Of a stretch of 64,000 nt of DNA, positions 9,236-17,653 are shown in pieces. Numbering within the stretch: the first letter of the stretch is position 1; each line of letters starts with the position of its first letter. The translations under genes were made by a program, and so were the position numbers. The stretch comes from Pedobacter sp. AJM (GTDB lineage: Bacteria > Bacteroidota > Bacteroidia > Sphingobacteriales > Sphingobacteriaceae), in the NCBI RefSeq assembly GCF_002197755.1, contig NZ_NHOT01000016.1:1-64000 (forward strand). Reading direction: 5' to 3'. The notes below the pieces were generated by a model. That model made no database searches. It had not been told where the DNA came from and was given only the letters and a program-made list of their open reading frames with translations.

Positions 9236-10426
9236 TTAATTAATTAGTCTTTTTTTTAGTGCATCAATCTGATTCTGCTGTTTGTTATTTTCTTTTTTCA
9301 TTTCAATAAGATAAATTGTCATCTCTTCAATTTTCTTTAGTAACAAGCGGTTCATATCCCCCAGTTCGATTCCTTTTTCTGCCACTTCATCTTCAGAAGG
9401 AATTTCCGGCAGATGTTTATTTTTGGAAATATAATTTTCCAATGCGGCCAGTGATGGTGGTTTATACCCTTTTTCAAAAACATAATCAGGCCAATTGGTT
9501 ATTTCTACTTTCACCTCATGCGCCCTGATCTTTCCATTTACTGAAAGTTTCTCTTTTGGACTTATTGTGCCTATTCCTACATCGCCATTTCCGGTAACCC
9601 TTAATTTCTCCGTTTGATTGGTATATAAAGTTAATGCCGTATGGTTGCTATGTACGTCTTCCGCTACGCTGGCTATACCTGCCCACTTCTGAAAATCATC
9701 TTCATAACCGGAGTAAAACTTTAACCCATTAAGATTTCCCGCCTGGTGTGCCCGGCCTCTCATACTGATGAGCCAGCCGTTCTCCTGAGAATCAATGGAA
9801 AGTTTTTCTCCCGGGTTAGTTGTTCCGATTCCCACATTTCCATTGGCCGCTATTCGCACTTTTTCTGTTTTATTTGAGTAGAGCGTCAATCCTGTATGAT
9901 TACTGTATATATCTTCAGCAACACTTGCTATTCCAGACCATTTTTCATAATCGTCTTCATATCCTGAATAAAATTTTATTCCATTGATATTACCGGTACT
10001 AAAAGCCCGGCCTCTTGTACTCATTAACCAACCATTATCTTGAGAATTAATCTCCAATGTTGGGTTTGGAACACCTGGTATTGGACCATTAAGGGTAAGT
10101 TGCACCGTATTTCCTGTACCCCAGGTTTGGTTTCCAGTGGCTGGGTCTCGCTCCCACCAGGTTTTCGAGTCCACGCCAGGCGTTAAAAAAGAACCATCTA
10201 CACCGATACCATCAACTAAAGTGGTGCTTAACCAATCGCTACCATTAGATTTACGTTTCAGCCATTGCTTGTTCATAAAATTATTATGCGTAAAACCTGA
10301 TGTAGATTTAATCTCAACGAAGTTTCCACTTGCCTCTCCTAAAGTTTGGGCAAAGGCTGCGGCAGCAAATAACTGCATGCATAAGGCTCCTATAGATAGA
10401 AAAAATATACTTTTAATCTGATTCAT
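9236..10426 (-). CDS. Tail-fibre-like secreted protein with internal duplication, paralogue B
   Basis: A 396-residue protein with a signal peptide (LCMQLFAAAAFAQ). Residues about 127-211 and 212-296 are two copies of an 85-residue unit (first copy NGWLMSTRGRAF, IKFYSGYEDDYEKW, GNVGIGTTNPGEKLS; second NGWLISMRGRAH, LKFYSGYEDDFQKW, GDVGIGTISPKEKLS). The shared C-terminal module follows (VNGKIRAHEV, WPDYVF, KHLPEIPSEDEV, LGDMNRLLLKKIEE) with a coiled coil. It is separated from paralogue A by 14 bp. A surface adhesin or fibre role is likely from architecture; the ligand is unknown. Confidence 0.75.
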   Translation of the reverse strand: MNQIKSIFFLSIGALCMQLFAAAAFAQTLGEASGNFVEIKSTSGFTHNNFMNKQWLKRKSNGSDWLSTTLVDGIGVDGSFLTPGVDSKTWWERDPATGNQTWGTGNTVQLTLNGPIPGVPNPTLEINSQDNGWLMSTRGRAFSTGNINGIKFYSGYEDDYEKWSGIASVAEDIYSNHTGLTLYSNKTEKVRIAANGNVGIGTTNPGEKLSIDSQENGWLISMRGRAHQAGNLNGLKFYSGYEDDFQKWAGIASVAEDVHSNHTALTLYTNQTEKLRVTGNGDVGIGTISPKEKLSVNGKIRAHEVKVEITNWPDYVFEKGYKPPSLAALENYISKNKHLPEIPSEDEVAEKGIELGDMNRLLLKKIEEMTIYLIEMKKENNKQQNQIDALKKRLIN

Positions 10427-10550
10427 ATGATTTTAGTTTGACTTGTTTTTAATCTGGATAAAATGCTGGATTTTTAATGAATCTTATCTGCTGATAACAC
10501 TATTTTCTGACAGCAATCACTTGGTTCATTGCCCAGCATCTAACAAATGA

Positions 10551-11180
10551 TTATTTTTTAAGGTGAACAGCTGTTACAGAATTCTTCTTTTTCCACGGAA
10601 GCCACTTGTTTAAAATCATAACCGCCTTTGATGGCCTTTTCGAATAAAGCTTTCCGTTTTTGTAACGAACAATTTGCATGCTATCCCTTGCTACCCATCT
10701 TGTAATTTTACCGTTTAACTTTCCGTTTTTATATTTCCCGTATTCCATTAAAACTCCGGCAGCATCATACCGTTCAAATTTTCCATTAGGAATACCTGAT
10801 GAATAAAACAGGATAGAGTCTAAACTTCCATCTGTTCGCCAGGCCTTCCATTCGCCATCCATCAGTCCTTTTTTATAAGTTCCTTGTAATTTGAGTCCTT
10901 TTTCATTAAAGTGTTCCATATATGCTCCATCTAAGAGTCTGCCGCTAAAGCCACCTTGAGTAAAATGAATCTGATTACCACCGAACCAGGCATAATGGCG
11001 GTTAAACCTGACTTTGGTTGCCTGTTCTCCATAAGGCATGACATGGAATACAGTTTTATACAGATCATGATTGATCGTATGTGCATACGCCTCAGCATCG
11101 AAATAAGAGCGGATTCCCTGACTATCTGCAGCAAAGAAAACCAGCAAAAGCTGAAGAATTATTAAACAAAAAATTTTCAT
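10551..11180 (-). CDS. Secreted MORN/YwqK-like repeat protein
   Basis: A 209-residue protein with a signal peptide (ILQLLLVFFAADSQG). From about residue 85 it has four consecutive MORN-type repeats: LKLQGTYKKGLMDGEWKAW, SILFYSSGIPNGKFERY, MEYGKYKNGKLNGKITRW and VRYKNGKLYSK. Such repeats mediate protein or lipid contacts, and databases often name the family YwqK-like antitoxin without functional proof. It lies in the secretion operon, one gene before the GspC-like protein (directly adjacent at 11180/11181). A role in envelope assembly is possible; there is no evidence of antitoxin activity. Confidence 0.7.
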   Translation of the reverse strand: MKIFCLIILQLLLVFFAADSQGIRSYFDAEAYAHTINHDLYKTVFHVMPYGEQATKVRFNRHYAWFGGNQIHFTQGGFSGRLLDGAYMEHFNEKGLKLQGTYKKGLMDGEWKAWRTDGSLDSILFYSSGIPNGKFERYDAAGVLMEYGKYKNGKLNGKITRWVARDSMQIVRYKNGKLYSKRPSKAVMILNKWLPWKKKNSVTAVHLKK

Positions 11181-11669
11181 CTACTTTATGGATAAGTAAG
11201 TAATGGCATGCTGGTACTCCACTTTAATGGAGTCGCCGGTACGTTTGATAAATTTTAACCCATCGGCCCCTTCACCTTCACTGAGCATCACCTCTTTTCC
11301 ATTAACAGCAATAATGGCCACATGCCTTTTCTCAGTTGTATTATAAATTTGTCCCTTGTAGGAAATACCTGACCAGTTCACTTTCGGCTTCACTATGGAC
11401 TTAATTTCTAAAGGCTTAGCATAGGGCTCGTCAGCTAGGATATCCTTTTCCATTAAAGCGGTTGTCTGGAATGGGTTTCCATGAGCCATATCCAGCTTTA
11501 CTTTGTCATCAGCATGATCAACCATATTAAAATAAGGTTCATGGCTAACATGCTGGGTTATTGGAAATGTATCATTATCCTGGCTGCCGAGAAATATCTG
11601 CCTGAAAATGATTCCCCAAACCAAGGCTACACAACAGATTAAAAAATACGTCATTTTCTTCCCTTTCAT
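11181..11669 (-). CDS. GspC/PilP-like periplasmic connector (candidate)
   Basis: A 162-residue protein with an N-terminal transmembrane helix (MTYFLICCVALVWGIIF), a linker with a GNPF motif, and a C-terminal small beta domain (ISYKGQIYN, VAIIAVNGKEVMLSEGE, IKVEYQHAITYLSI). The layout matches GspC homology regions and PilP, which link the inner-membrane platform to the outer-membrane secretin. Similarity is by layout and short motifs, so the family call is tentative. It lies 1 bp after the lipoprotein gene and directly before the MORN gene in the same operon as gspF and the pseudopilins, which supports the call. Confidence 0.6.
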   Translation of the reverse strand: MKGKKMTYFLICCVALVWGIIFRQIFLGSQDNDTFPITQHVSHEPYFNMVDHADDKVKLDMAHGNPFQTTALMEKDILADEPYAKPLEIKSIVKPKVNWSGISYKGQIYNTTEKRHVAIIAVNGKEVMLSEGEGADGLKFIKRTGDSIKVEYQHAITYLSIK

Positions 11670-11670
11670 A

Positions 11671-12615
11671 TCACTGGATTACGAAAGTCCTGAATTCACT
11701 ATAAGTCCCGGCGTTACCGACCTGATCATAAGCCCTTACCCGCCAGGCGATGGTTTCACCCCCCATGCCCAAATTAAAAGTATGTTCGGTTGAACTTAAC
11801 CTAAGCGGATAATTTTTATGGTAAATTGTCTGCTGATCAGTTTTATATACTGTAATTTCATAACTCACGGCATCAGCCACTTTATCCCAGATTAATCTGA
11901 CTGGTTGAGTCACCTGCTGTTTTTCGGAAGGCGCTTTGAGGACTACAGCAGCAGGGCCTGTAATATCGTATGTGAAAGCGCTAACATTACTCCATTTAGA
12001 GTTTTCAGTAGCGTTTTCTGCCCTGATTCTATATTGGTAAGTTCCTTCTTCCAATACATTATGTAAAAAGCTAAGGTTATCTGTGGTTGAATTTAAAATC
12101 ATTTTATTTTCATCCTGAAAATTATTATTATCAATTTGGATCCGATACAGCTGAGCGCCAAAAAGCCTTAACCACGCTAACTTTAGTGACTGATCTTTAA
12201 TATAAATACCATTTGCCGGTGAAGTAACCTGCAAAATCTGATCTTTGAGGCTCGAAGGAAAAATCCTCAGAAAACGATCGCTGTAATTGCCGGCACTACT
12301 CCCGTTTTCTCCTCTTACCCGCCATTGGTATTTCCCGGGATCTAAAGTATATACAAACTTTTCACTCCTGATCAGTGTATCTACCAACACTTTGCTTATG
12401 CTATCAAAATTAGGAGAGACAACCTGAAGCCGGTAAGCCAGTGCATCAGCCATTGGATTCCACCAGAAGGTTTGCTGGTAACTATTTGTTTCGACGTTAT
12501 TTGACGGGGCAAGCAGCGAAATATTTCTATGTTCAATAGATGGTTCAATAAAATCGTTACAGGCCCAAAATAAGGGTATTGTAAATAGGATCAGTATGTT
12601 CAATTCACGTTTCAT
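11671..12615 (-). CDS. Fibronectin-III-like lipoprotein
   Basis: A 314-residue protein with a lipoprotein signal (ILFTIPLFWAC, lipobox Cys about residue 19). Three fibronectin type III-like repeats follow, each with an alternating pattern such as AYRLQVVSPNFD, YQWRVRGENGSSAGNYSD, YRIRAENATENSKWS and AWRVRAYDQVGNAGTYSEF. It probably sits in the outer membrane and may bind sugars or scaffold the fibre proteins. The ATG overlaps the stop of the upstream LytTR gene by 4 bp, so regulator and lipoprotein are co-translated. Confidence 0.8.
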   Translation of the reverse strand: MKRELNILILFTIPLFWACNDFIEPSIEHRNISLLAPSNNVETNSYQQTFWWNPMADALAYRLQVVSPNFDSISKVLVDTLIRSEKFVYTLDPGKYQWRVRGENGSSAGNYSDRFLRIFPSSLKDQILQVTSPANGIYIKDQSLKLAWLRLFGAQLYRIQIDNNNFQDENKMILNSTTDNLSFLHNVLEEGTYQYRIRAENATENSKWSNVSAFTYDITGPAAVVLKAPSEKQQVTQPVRLIWDKVADAVSYEITVYKTDQQTIYHKNYPLRLSSTEHTFNLGMGGETIAWRVRAYDQVGNAGTYSEFRTFVIQ

Positions 12616-13451
12616 TGGAAAAGTATAAAGGTTGATGCTTCCAGAAATTCTTCAATCAATAACCCTAAAAAGCATAAACTACCGGCAATTTGCGTATACA
12701 CCACTACAGGCAAATTACTTCGCTTTTTAATCATCCTTTGATTTTTCTTTTCAAAAAATGCCTTTCTGTAAGTATTTCCGATCAGCAACCTATGATTTTC
12801 ATTATTGTTTAGTATCACTACATTTCCTTCAATGGAAGTAATCTTTTGTTCATTTATAATATAAGATTTATGTATACGGCTGAAAGCCGAACCTGATAGA
12901 CTATCTTCCATTTCCTTCATCGAATTATGACATGAAAAACGCAGGTTGTTTTCCATATGCAAGACCACATAATTCTGAAGAGCCTGTATATAAAGCAACT
13001 GATCACACTTAATCAGTACTTCTTTAAAACCTTTTGAATCAGCCTTTATAAAAAAAGAATCTACTACTTCCTGTTTGAAAGGTTCATATACTGATTGAGC
13101 AAGTTTGGCTAGGTGGCTGAACTTATTAATGCTTTTCATAAAACGGTTAAATGAAACAGGCTTAACCAGATAATCGAATGCAGCATGTTCAAAAGCGGCA
13201 AAAGCCTCTTCTACACATCCCGAAATGAGTATGATGGAAGAAGATAGTTTTATTTCTTCAAGCCAGAGGTCATTCTCGCTTAAAAGTGAAGTATCAACAA
13301 AAATAATGTCCCGGCGATGGGTATTAATGGTTTCTGTATTTTCAGGTATCCGGACACTATAACCGACAAATGTGGTAAATAGACAATCGTTGATGTAACG
13401 ACGTAACAGCTCAATGATGCGAATATCGCCAAAAACAAAACAGTTTATCAT
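12612..13451 (-). CDS. LytTR-family response regulator with hydrophobic C-terminal tail
   Basis: A 279-residue protein. The N-terminal receiver-like domain (about 1-115) has an Asp in IIFVDTSLL and Lys in YLVKP, but the usual acidic pair near the N-terminus is reduced to FGD. The LytTR DNA-binding domain (about 130-235) shows KCDQLLYIQALQNYVVLH, FSRIHKSYIIN and LIGNTYRKAFFEK. An unusual extension of about 35 residues (LPVVVYTQIAGSLCFLGLLIEEF) is hydrophobic enough to anchor in the membrane. It is the first gene of the pseudopilus operon and lies opposite the second LytTR gene. Candidate targets are the three 21-bp arrays described here. Confidence 0.85.
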   Translation of the reverse strand: MINCFVFGDIRIIELLRRYINDCLFTTFVGYSVRIPENTETINTHRRDIIFVDTSLLSENDLWLEEIKLSSSIILISGCVEEAFAAFEHAAFDYLVKPVSFNRFMKSINKFSHLAKLAQSVYEPFKQEVVDSFFIKADSKGFKEVLIKCDQLLYIQALQNYVVLHMENNLRFSCHNSMKEMEDSLSGSAFSRIHKSYIINEQKITSIEGNVVILNNNENHRLLIGNTYRKAFFEKKNQRMIKKRSNLPVVVYTQIAGSLCFLGLLIEEFLEASTFILFQ

Positions 13452-13784
13452 ATCAGAATTAAGATAAAGAATACGGGGAGTTGCGATCTTCAGACAACTG
13501 AAGAAAAAAGAAGCTTAAATTTAATGTACACAGCGGCCAGCTGATATTATACGCAAAGGGAATTATACAAATCTTAAGCATGAGAGTGTTATTGTCTGTG
13601 TAGTTTTATTTCTTATCGAAGATCTAAATATTGCACATTACTTTTTTAGTGTTTATACCAACCCCCCCAAAAAATTATACGAACAGCAAAACATTTAAGT
13701 TACTGAGTAAACCTATTCTATATCTTTGCACATTTAGAATCTCTTTTTTAAAATGTCATCCCCATAAGATACCTCTATGACCGA
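13452..13784. other. Divergent intergenic region between two LytTR genes
   Basis: 333 bp without a gene. It must hold the promoters of both regulators. TATCTTTG at 13721-13728 fits the Bacteroidota -7 element TAnnTTTG for the plus-strand gene, but no clear -33 TTTG stands at the right distance. One isolated LytTR-like half-site (ACGAACAGC, 13679) is present without a 21-bp partner. ATTATAC occurs three times (13546, 13562, 13674). A C tract is at 13662-13668. Confidence 0.4.
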
Positions 13785-14531
13785 ATGCCTTTTTCCTGTA
13801 TAATTGTAGATCATGACCTAAATGCACTCTCCAAGCTCGCCGAATACATTAACTGTTCTCCACTTCTTAAATTGGAGAAATCGTTTGATAATGCCATTGC
13901 GGCACTTGAAGCTATTCAACTGATGAGTCACCCTGTTGATATTGTTTTTATTGAAGTAGAATTGCCCGGTTTCAGTGGATTTCAGCTTGCTCAAAACATC
14001 TACCATAAAGTAGGTTTACTTGTTCTCATGAGCAGTCAGATTCATTATGCTGCCGAAGGTTATTATTATAATGCCCGACAATTTTTGAGCAAACCATTTG
14101 ACGATCAGCAGTTGAATAAAGTTATCAGTCATATTATACAACAAATCCAATCTGGCGGAGATTTTATAATGATCAGACTCAGTGGAAAGAACCAGTCGGT
14201 AAAAATAAGGCTCAAAGATATTATCAGTATACAAAGTGCATCAAATTATCTCAAAGTTCATACTGCAGATAAAACTTACATTCCGTATGGCAGCCTGCAG
14301 GCCATGCAGGAATCACTAAGCCATTCCAATCAGTTTATGCGAATCAGCCGATCCATCATCATCAATACCAGCTATATTACAAGTACAGACCGGTATCGAA
14401 TTAAACTGGCTCATAATATTCAGGTCAATGTAGGTGAGTCTTATCAAAAAACTTTTGACCACTATTTCAGAAAAACCACTATGGATAATGCAACATGCTA
14501 TTCCAATAACAATCAGTTGCCTGAAAAATAA
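13785..14531 (+). CDS. LytTR-family regulator with Glu in place of the phosphoacceptor Asp
   Basis: A 248-residue protein. The receiver domain (1-120) starts CIIVDHDLNAL and keeps the Lys of LSKPF, but the expected phosphoacceptor (normally hydrophobic-D-x-x-x-P-G) reads IVFIEVELPGFSG, so Asp is replaced by Glu (codon gaa). The LytTR domain (about 135-235) has IRLKDIISIQSASNYLKVH, FMRISRSIIINTSYI and VGESYQKTF. Glu at this site can mimic phosphorylation, so the protein may be constitutively active or act without a kinase. No histidine kinase lies nearby. The start at 13785 gives the full receiver; the -7-like TATCTTTG lies 57 bp upstream. Confidence 0.85.
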   Translation: MPFSCIIVDHDLNALSKLAEYINCSPLLKLEKSFDNAIAALEAIQLMSHPVDIVFIEVELPGFSGFQLAQNIYHKVGLLVLMSSQIHYAAEGYYYNARQFLSKPFDDQQLNKVISHIIQQIQSGGDFIMIRLSGKNQSVKIRLKDIISIQSASNYLKVHTADKTYIPYGSLQAMQESLSHSNQFMRISRSIIINTSYITSTDRYRIKLAHNIQVNVGESYQKTFDHYFRKTTMDNATCYSNNNQLPEK

Positions 14532-14557
14532 TCTGATCATTTAAAGTCGGTTAATGA

Positions 14558-15400
14558 TCATTGACGCACCTGAACCTTTTTCTTATGGTTTTTCTTTAAT
14601 AACTTAATTTCCTGATCCATAGCTATCAGATGGAGGGTGAGTTCCTCTATCTTTTGCAACAGCTTTTTATTCATTTCTCCCAGTAATAGCCCTTCCTTTT
14701 CCATCTTATTGGCGGGTAACATTCCAGGAAGATGATGATTTTCTTTAATGAATGCTGCAGTTTTGGGCAAACTCATATTTTCATAACCGGGTTCAAATAC
14801 AAAATCGGCCCATCCATCTACCGTCACCTTTACTTCCTTTGCCATAATCTTACCATCAACAGCAAGTTTATATCCATCAACTACTTTATCCGTACCTACG
14901 GATAATGTACTTTCAGGTAATATGATATTTCCATAGAAACTGTGCGTAAAAGGTCTTATTTGCGGGTATATCTTTAATATACCGCCATTATCAGTCAAAT
15001 CCGCATCCATAACTTCTCCTATTGATGAACCAATATTTTTGCTGCTGATGATGGTAAAGTTACCGGTATTGACTCCCGGATAAGCCTTTATCCAAACTTG
15101 TGATTCATTTCCATAATTGATTAGTGCGAATTGTGGAAGATTAGATTGGCTGTAACCCATCGCATGGTGTTGCTGAATCAGGATACTTTGAGAATTGATA
15201 AACTGAACCTCTCCTGTAACAATGGAAGGCTGATGTGCTGTAGTATGGGCATAAATGTACTCAAATTGAGCATGAGCACCTCCAATTGAAGCTATCCTGT
15301 ACCAGTTGCCATCTCCAGTTAAATTAAAACTTTGCGCCAACAGCGATTGCGCAGATATTAATAAGCATAAAACAACGAACGGTATTCTTATCTTCTTCAT
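14558..15400 (-). CDS. Tail-fibre-like secreted protein, paralogue C
   Basis: A 280-residue protein with a signal peptide (LLISAQSLLAQ). The N-terminal region of about 150 residues (GDGNWYRIASIGG, FEYIYAHTTAH, QVWIKAYPG) looks like a beta-sandwich and resembles that of the 16294-17175 protein. The shared C-terminal module follows (VDGKIMAKEVKV, WADFVF, HHLPGMLPANKM, LGEMNKKLLQKIEELTL) with a Lys-rich coiled-coil end. It is the third gene of a minus-strand operon headed by array 2; the gap to the upstream gene is 11 bp. It converges with the LytTR gene at 26 bp. Confidence 0.75.
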   Translation of the reverse strand: MKKIRIPFVVLCLLISAQSLLAQSFNLTGDGNWYRIASIGGAHAQFEYIYAHTTAHQPSIVTGEVQFINSQSILIQQHHAMGYSQSNLPQFALINYGNESQVWIKAYPGVNTGNFTIISSKNIGSSIGEVMDADLTDNGGILKIYPQIRPFTHSFYGNIILPESTLSVGTDKVVDGYKLAVDGKIMAKEVKVTVDGWADFVFEPGYENMSLPKTAAFIKENHHLPGMLPANKMEKEGLLLGEMNKKLLQKIEELTLHLIAMDQEIKLLKKNHKKKVQVRQ

Positions 15401-15411
15401 TTTATTTGTAT

Positions 15412-16197
15412 TTATTTTAATCTTTTATTTTTCTCGAGTATGTGTTTCTCCAAAGAAACCTTGCCCTGGAATTTCCTCATTTCTGCAGTGAGCTGATTAT
15501 TGCGTTTCTTTTGGATTTTGATTTCTTTTTCCTGTGCATCAATTCTTTTTTCCTGAGCAATCATATGGAGAGTTAGTTCTTCAATTTTCTCCAGCAGCCT
15601 GGCCTGCATCTCGCCAACCCTGACTCCGTTTTCACTCACTTCTTTAGCCGAAGGAATGCCCGGCAGGTGTTTGTTGATGGCAATGTATCTGCCCACTTCA
15701 CTTAATTTAGGTAACCTGTAACGATCATCAAATACGTGATCAGCCCAACCCATATCAGTTACCACAACCTCACGGGCTCTAATCCTGCCATCAACCGAAA
15801 ACCGGTCACTAACGGGATTAGTCCCAATGCCTATATTTCCGTTCCCGTTCATCAGCATTAGTAATTTTAAATCACCATCGTTTGTATAATTATAAAAACT
15901 AAAGCCGCCAGATCCACCCGGGCCCTGATTGGATATGAAATTGGTTTCGCCCATACCTGCCGACCTGTTCCATCCAATCAGCATTTTACCAGAGTTGGAA
16001 AGATAACTAAGATCACGTAAGTCGCCGTTCCTATCCAGATTTGCACCGCCTATCAAAAATCTGCCATTTACTTCCAGGTCTGCTATTGGGTTTGGCGTAC
16101 TAATGCCTACATAGCCTGAATGTTCTAGTTTATTCTGTGCAAAAAGTTGCGATGACATCAGCGTTAAGCTGAATAGCATCATATATTTTTTTATCAT
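15412..16197 (-). CDS. Tail-fibre-like secreted protein, paralogue D
   Basis: A 261-residue protein with a signal peptide (LFSLTLMSSQLFAQ). It has repeated VGIS/IGIG strand motifs (GYVGISTPNPIADLEVNG, GNIGIGTNPVSDRFSVDG), the shared module (RIRAREVVV, WADHVF, KHLPGIPSAKEV, VGEMQARLLEKIEEL), and a long C-terminal Lys/Glu coiled coil of about 60 residues. It is the second gene of the array 2 operon. A partial LytTR-like motif (TTTGACG at 16236) lies 38 bp upstream of its start. Confidence 0.75.
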   Translation of the reverse strand: MIKKYMMLFSLTLMSSQLFAQNKLEHSGYVGISTPNPIADLEVNGRFLIGGANLDRNGDLRDLSYLSNSGKMLIGWNRSAGMGETNFISNQGPGGSGGFSFYNYTNDGDLKLLMLMNGNGNIGIGTNPVSDRFSVDGRIRAREVVVTDMGWADHVFDDRYRLPKLSEVGRYIAINKHLPGIPSAKEVSENGVRVGEMQARLLEKIEELTLHMIAQEKRIDAQEKEIKIQKKRNNQLTAEMRKFQGKVSLEKHILEKNKRLK

Positions 16198-16293
16198 AAT
16201 TATTTTTTTGAAATTATTTTAATGCCTGAAAACCATTTGACGCCAACTGGTTTGATACATTATGAACCATTACAGGGGCGCGTATCAGAAAAT

Positions 16294-17175
16294 CTATCTT
16301 TTATTGATTCTTTTTTCAATGGCCTCCAGTCTTTTCTGTTGCTGGAGGTTGATAATCTGCTCATGCGTAATTTGTTTATCTTTTTCAATCAGGTGCAGGG
16401 TAAGTTCTTCAATTTTCTGCAGCAAAACCCTGTTCATTTCTCCTAAATCAATTCCGTGTTGCTGTACAGCCCTTGCATTAGGTACGCCAGGCAGGTGTCT
16501 GTTTTGTGTGATAAATTTTTTCAATTCCGGAAGTGACAGCCGTTTGTAACCGGTTGAAAAAACATAATCAGGCCAGTTATTGGTTTCTACTTTAATTTCA
16601 TGCGCACGTATTTTTCCATTGACAGAAAGGCGTTCTGTAGGTGTAGCTGTTCCGATTCCGACATTTTCTGCAAATAAAGCACGGCTGCTGAGGTGAAATT
16701 CCTCCACTAATGCAAAAGATGCCGAATGAGCAGGAACAGTAGCTGCAACCAGTGCTGGCGTCCACGAGCCTGCAGAAGAATGAAGCGATAAGGTTGGATA
16801 CCCGCCGGTATAACTCGGGAGTATAGCATAAAAATCCCAGGAGTTAGTACCTACCTGTACGACAGTAACATTCGACAACAGCTTTGTCCGCCCGGTACCA
16901 TAAAAACTCCCCGATCCGAAAAATCCATTGTTTTCCGAAACTTCATTGCTGGTTCGGAAATGTATATAGGTTTCTCCTTGCTGGGCAAAGTTTGCATTAT
17001 AGCCATTCCCGGCGAAGACCTCAATGGATGCATCTGCACCTTGCTGGTTAAGAACCAAATTACCCAGTTTATACCATCCAGGCTGATTCGCACTGTTTCC
17101 AAGGTTATATACCTGCGCAACTGCACTGCCACCGAAACAAAACATCAATAACAGTACGATCAAATTTCTTTTCAT
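16294..17175 (-). CDS. Tail-fibre-like secreted protein, paralogue E
   Basis: A 293-residue protein with a signal peptide (LLMFCFGGSAVAQ). The N-terminal beta-sandwich-like part (PGWYKLGNLVL, ASIEVFAGNGYNANF, ETYIHFRTSN) resembles paralogue C. The shared module is VNGKIRAHEIKVE, WPDYVF, RHLPGVPNARAV, LGEMNRVLLQKIEELTLHLIEK, plus a coiled coil. It is the first gene behind operator array 2, whose nearest unit is about 50 bp upstream of the ATG. RAHE.KVE and WPDYVF are shared most closely with paralogue B. Confidence 0.75.
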   Translation of the reverse strand: MKRNLIVLLLMFCFGGSAVAQVYNLGNSANQPGWYKLGNLVLNQQGADASIEVFAGNGYNANFAQQGETYIHFRTSNEVSENNGFFGSGSFYGTGRTKLLSNVTVVQVGTNSWDFYAILPSYTGGYPTLSLHSSAGSWTPALVAATVPAHSASFALVEEFHLSSRALFAENVGIGTATPTERLSVNGKIRAHEIKVETNNWPDYVFSTGYKRLSLPELKKFITQNRHLPGVPNARAVQQHGIDLGEMNRVLLQKIEELTLHLIEKDKQITHEQIINLQQQKRLEAIEKRINKR

Positions 17176-17225
17176 ATTCTGATTTTGTGCTAAATTATTT
17201 CAAATCGCATAAAGCCTGGAAACTA

Positions 17226-17288
17226 TTTGACGAACGATGCTTTACTGTTGACGAACAGTAGTTTTGAAGTGATATCTTTAAATTCGCT
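17226..17288. promoter_or_regulatory. LytTR-type operator array 2 (21-bp period)
   Basis: Three phased 21-bp units contain ACGAACGAT (17230), ACGAACAGT (17251) and a degenerate third unit (GATATCTTTA). The third unit begins AGTGATAT like the middle unit of array 1. The spacing between the first two half-sites is exactly 21 bp. The array is 51-113 bp upstream of the paralogue E start. The rest of the 478-bp gap (17176-17653) shows no gene; it contains a short (act) repeat near 17518-17531. Confidence 0.7.
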
Positions 17289-17653
17289 TAATGGGTTTCT
17301 GAGAAAATTTTAACGGTTAGTATAATCATACTTTTTAAGGATATGCTTTGAGAAGCTTAAGTACCTTATAATTGAAATGAAATCTTGTTTGCCCCCATCG
17401 TTCCATCCATTTTCCATTCAGACATCATCCAATAAGGGCTACCGTGATCAATATTAATACTTCTATTTATTTTGAGTACCCTGTTAGATAGACAAATCTT
17501 TTAGGAACAGACAAACCACTACTACTACTACTTCCTTTTAACCGCTTATCTTGCCGTTTATACAGCTAAAACAATAAATTATATGACTATATTATCAGTT
17601 TAAAGTTATAACTTCCTGATTATAGGTTTAATCATAAGACCGAATGATTATTT

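Noticed and set aside
10551-11180. MORN protein as a genuine antitoxin
   Set aside because: The YwqK antitoxin name is only an inherited label; a signal peptide is present and no toxin gene adjoins it.
16236-16260. Fourth LytTR array upstream of the gene at 15412-16197
   Set aside because: TTTGACG is shared with the arrays, but the half-site ACGCCAACT does not fit and no partner stands 21 bp away; it may be a relic.
17518-17531. Short (act)n run as a phase-variable repeat
   Set aside because: It has only about four units, lies in no gene or promoter, and has no flanking signal that would make its length matter.
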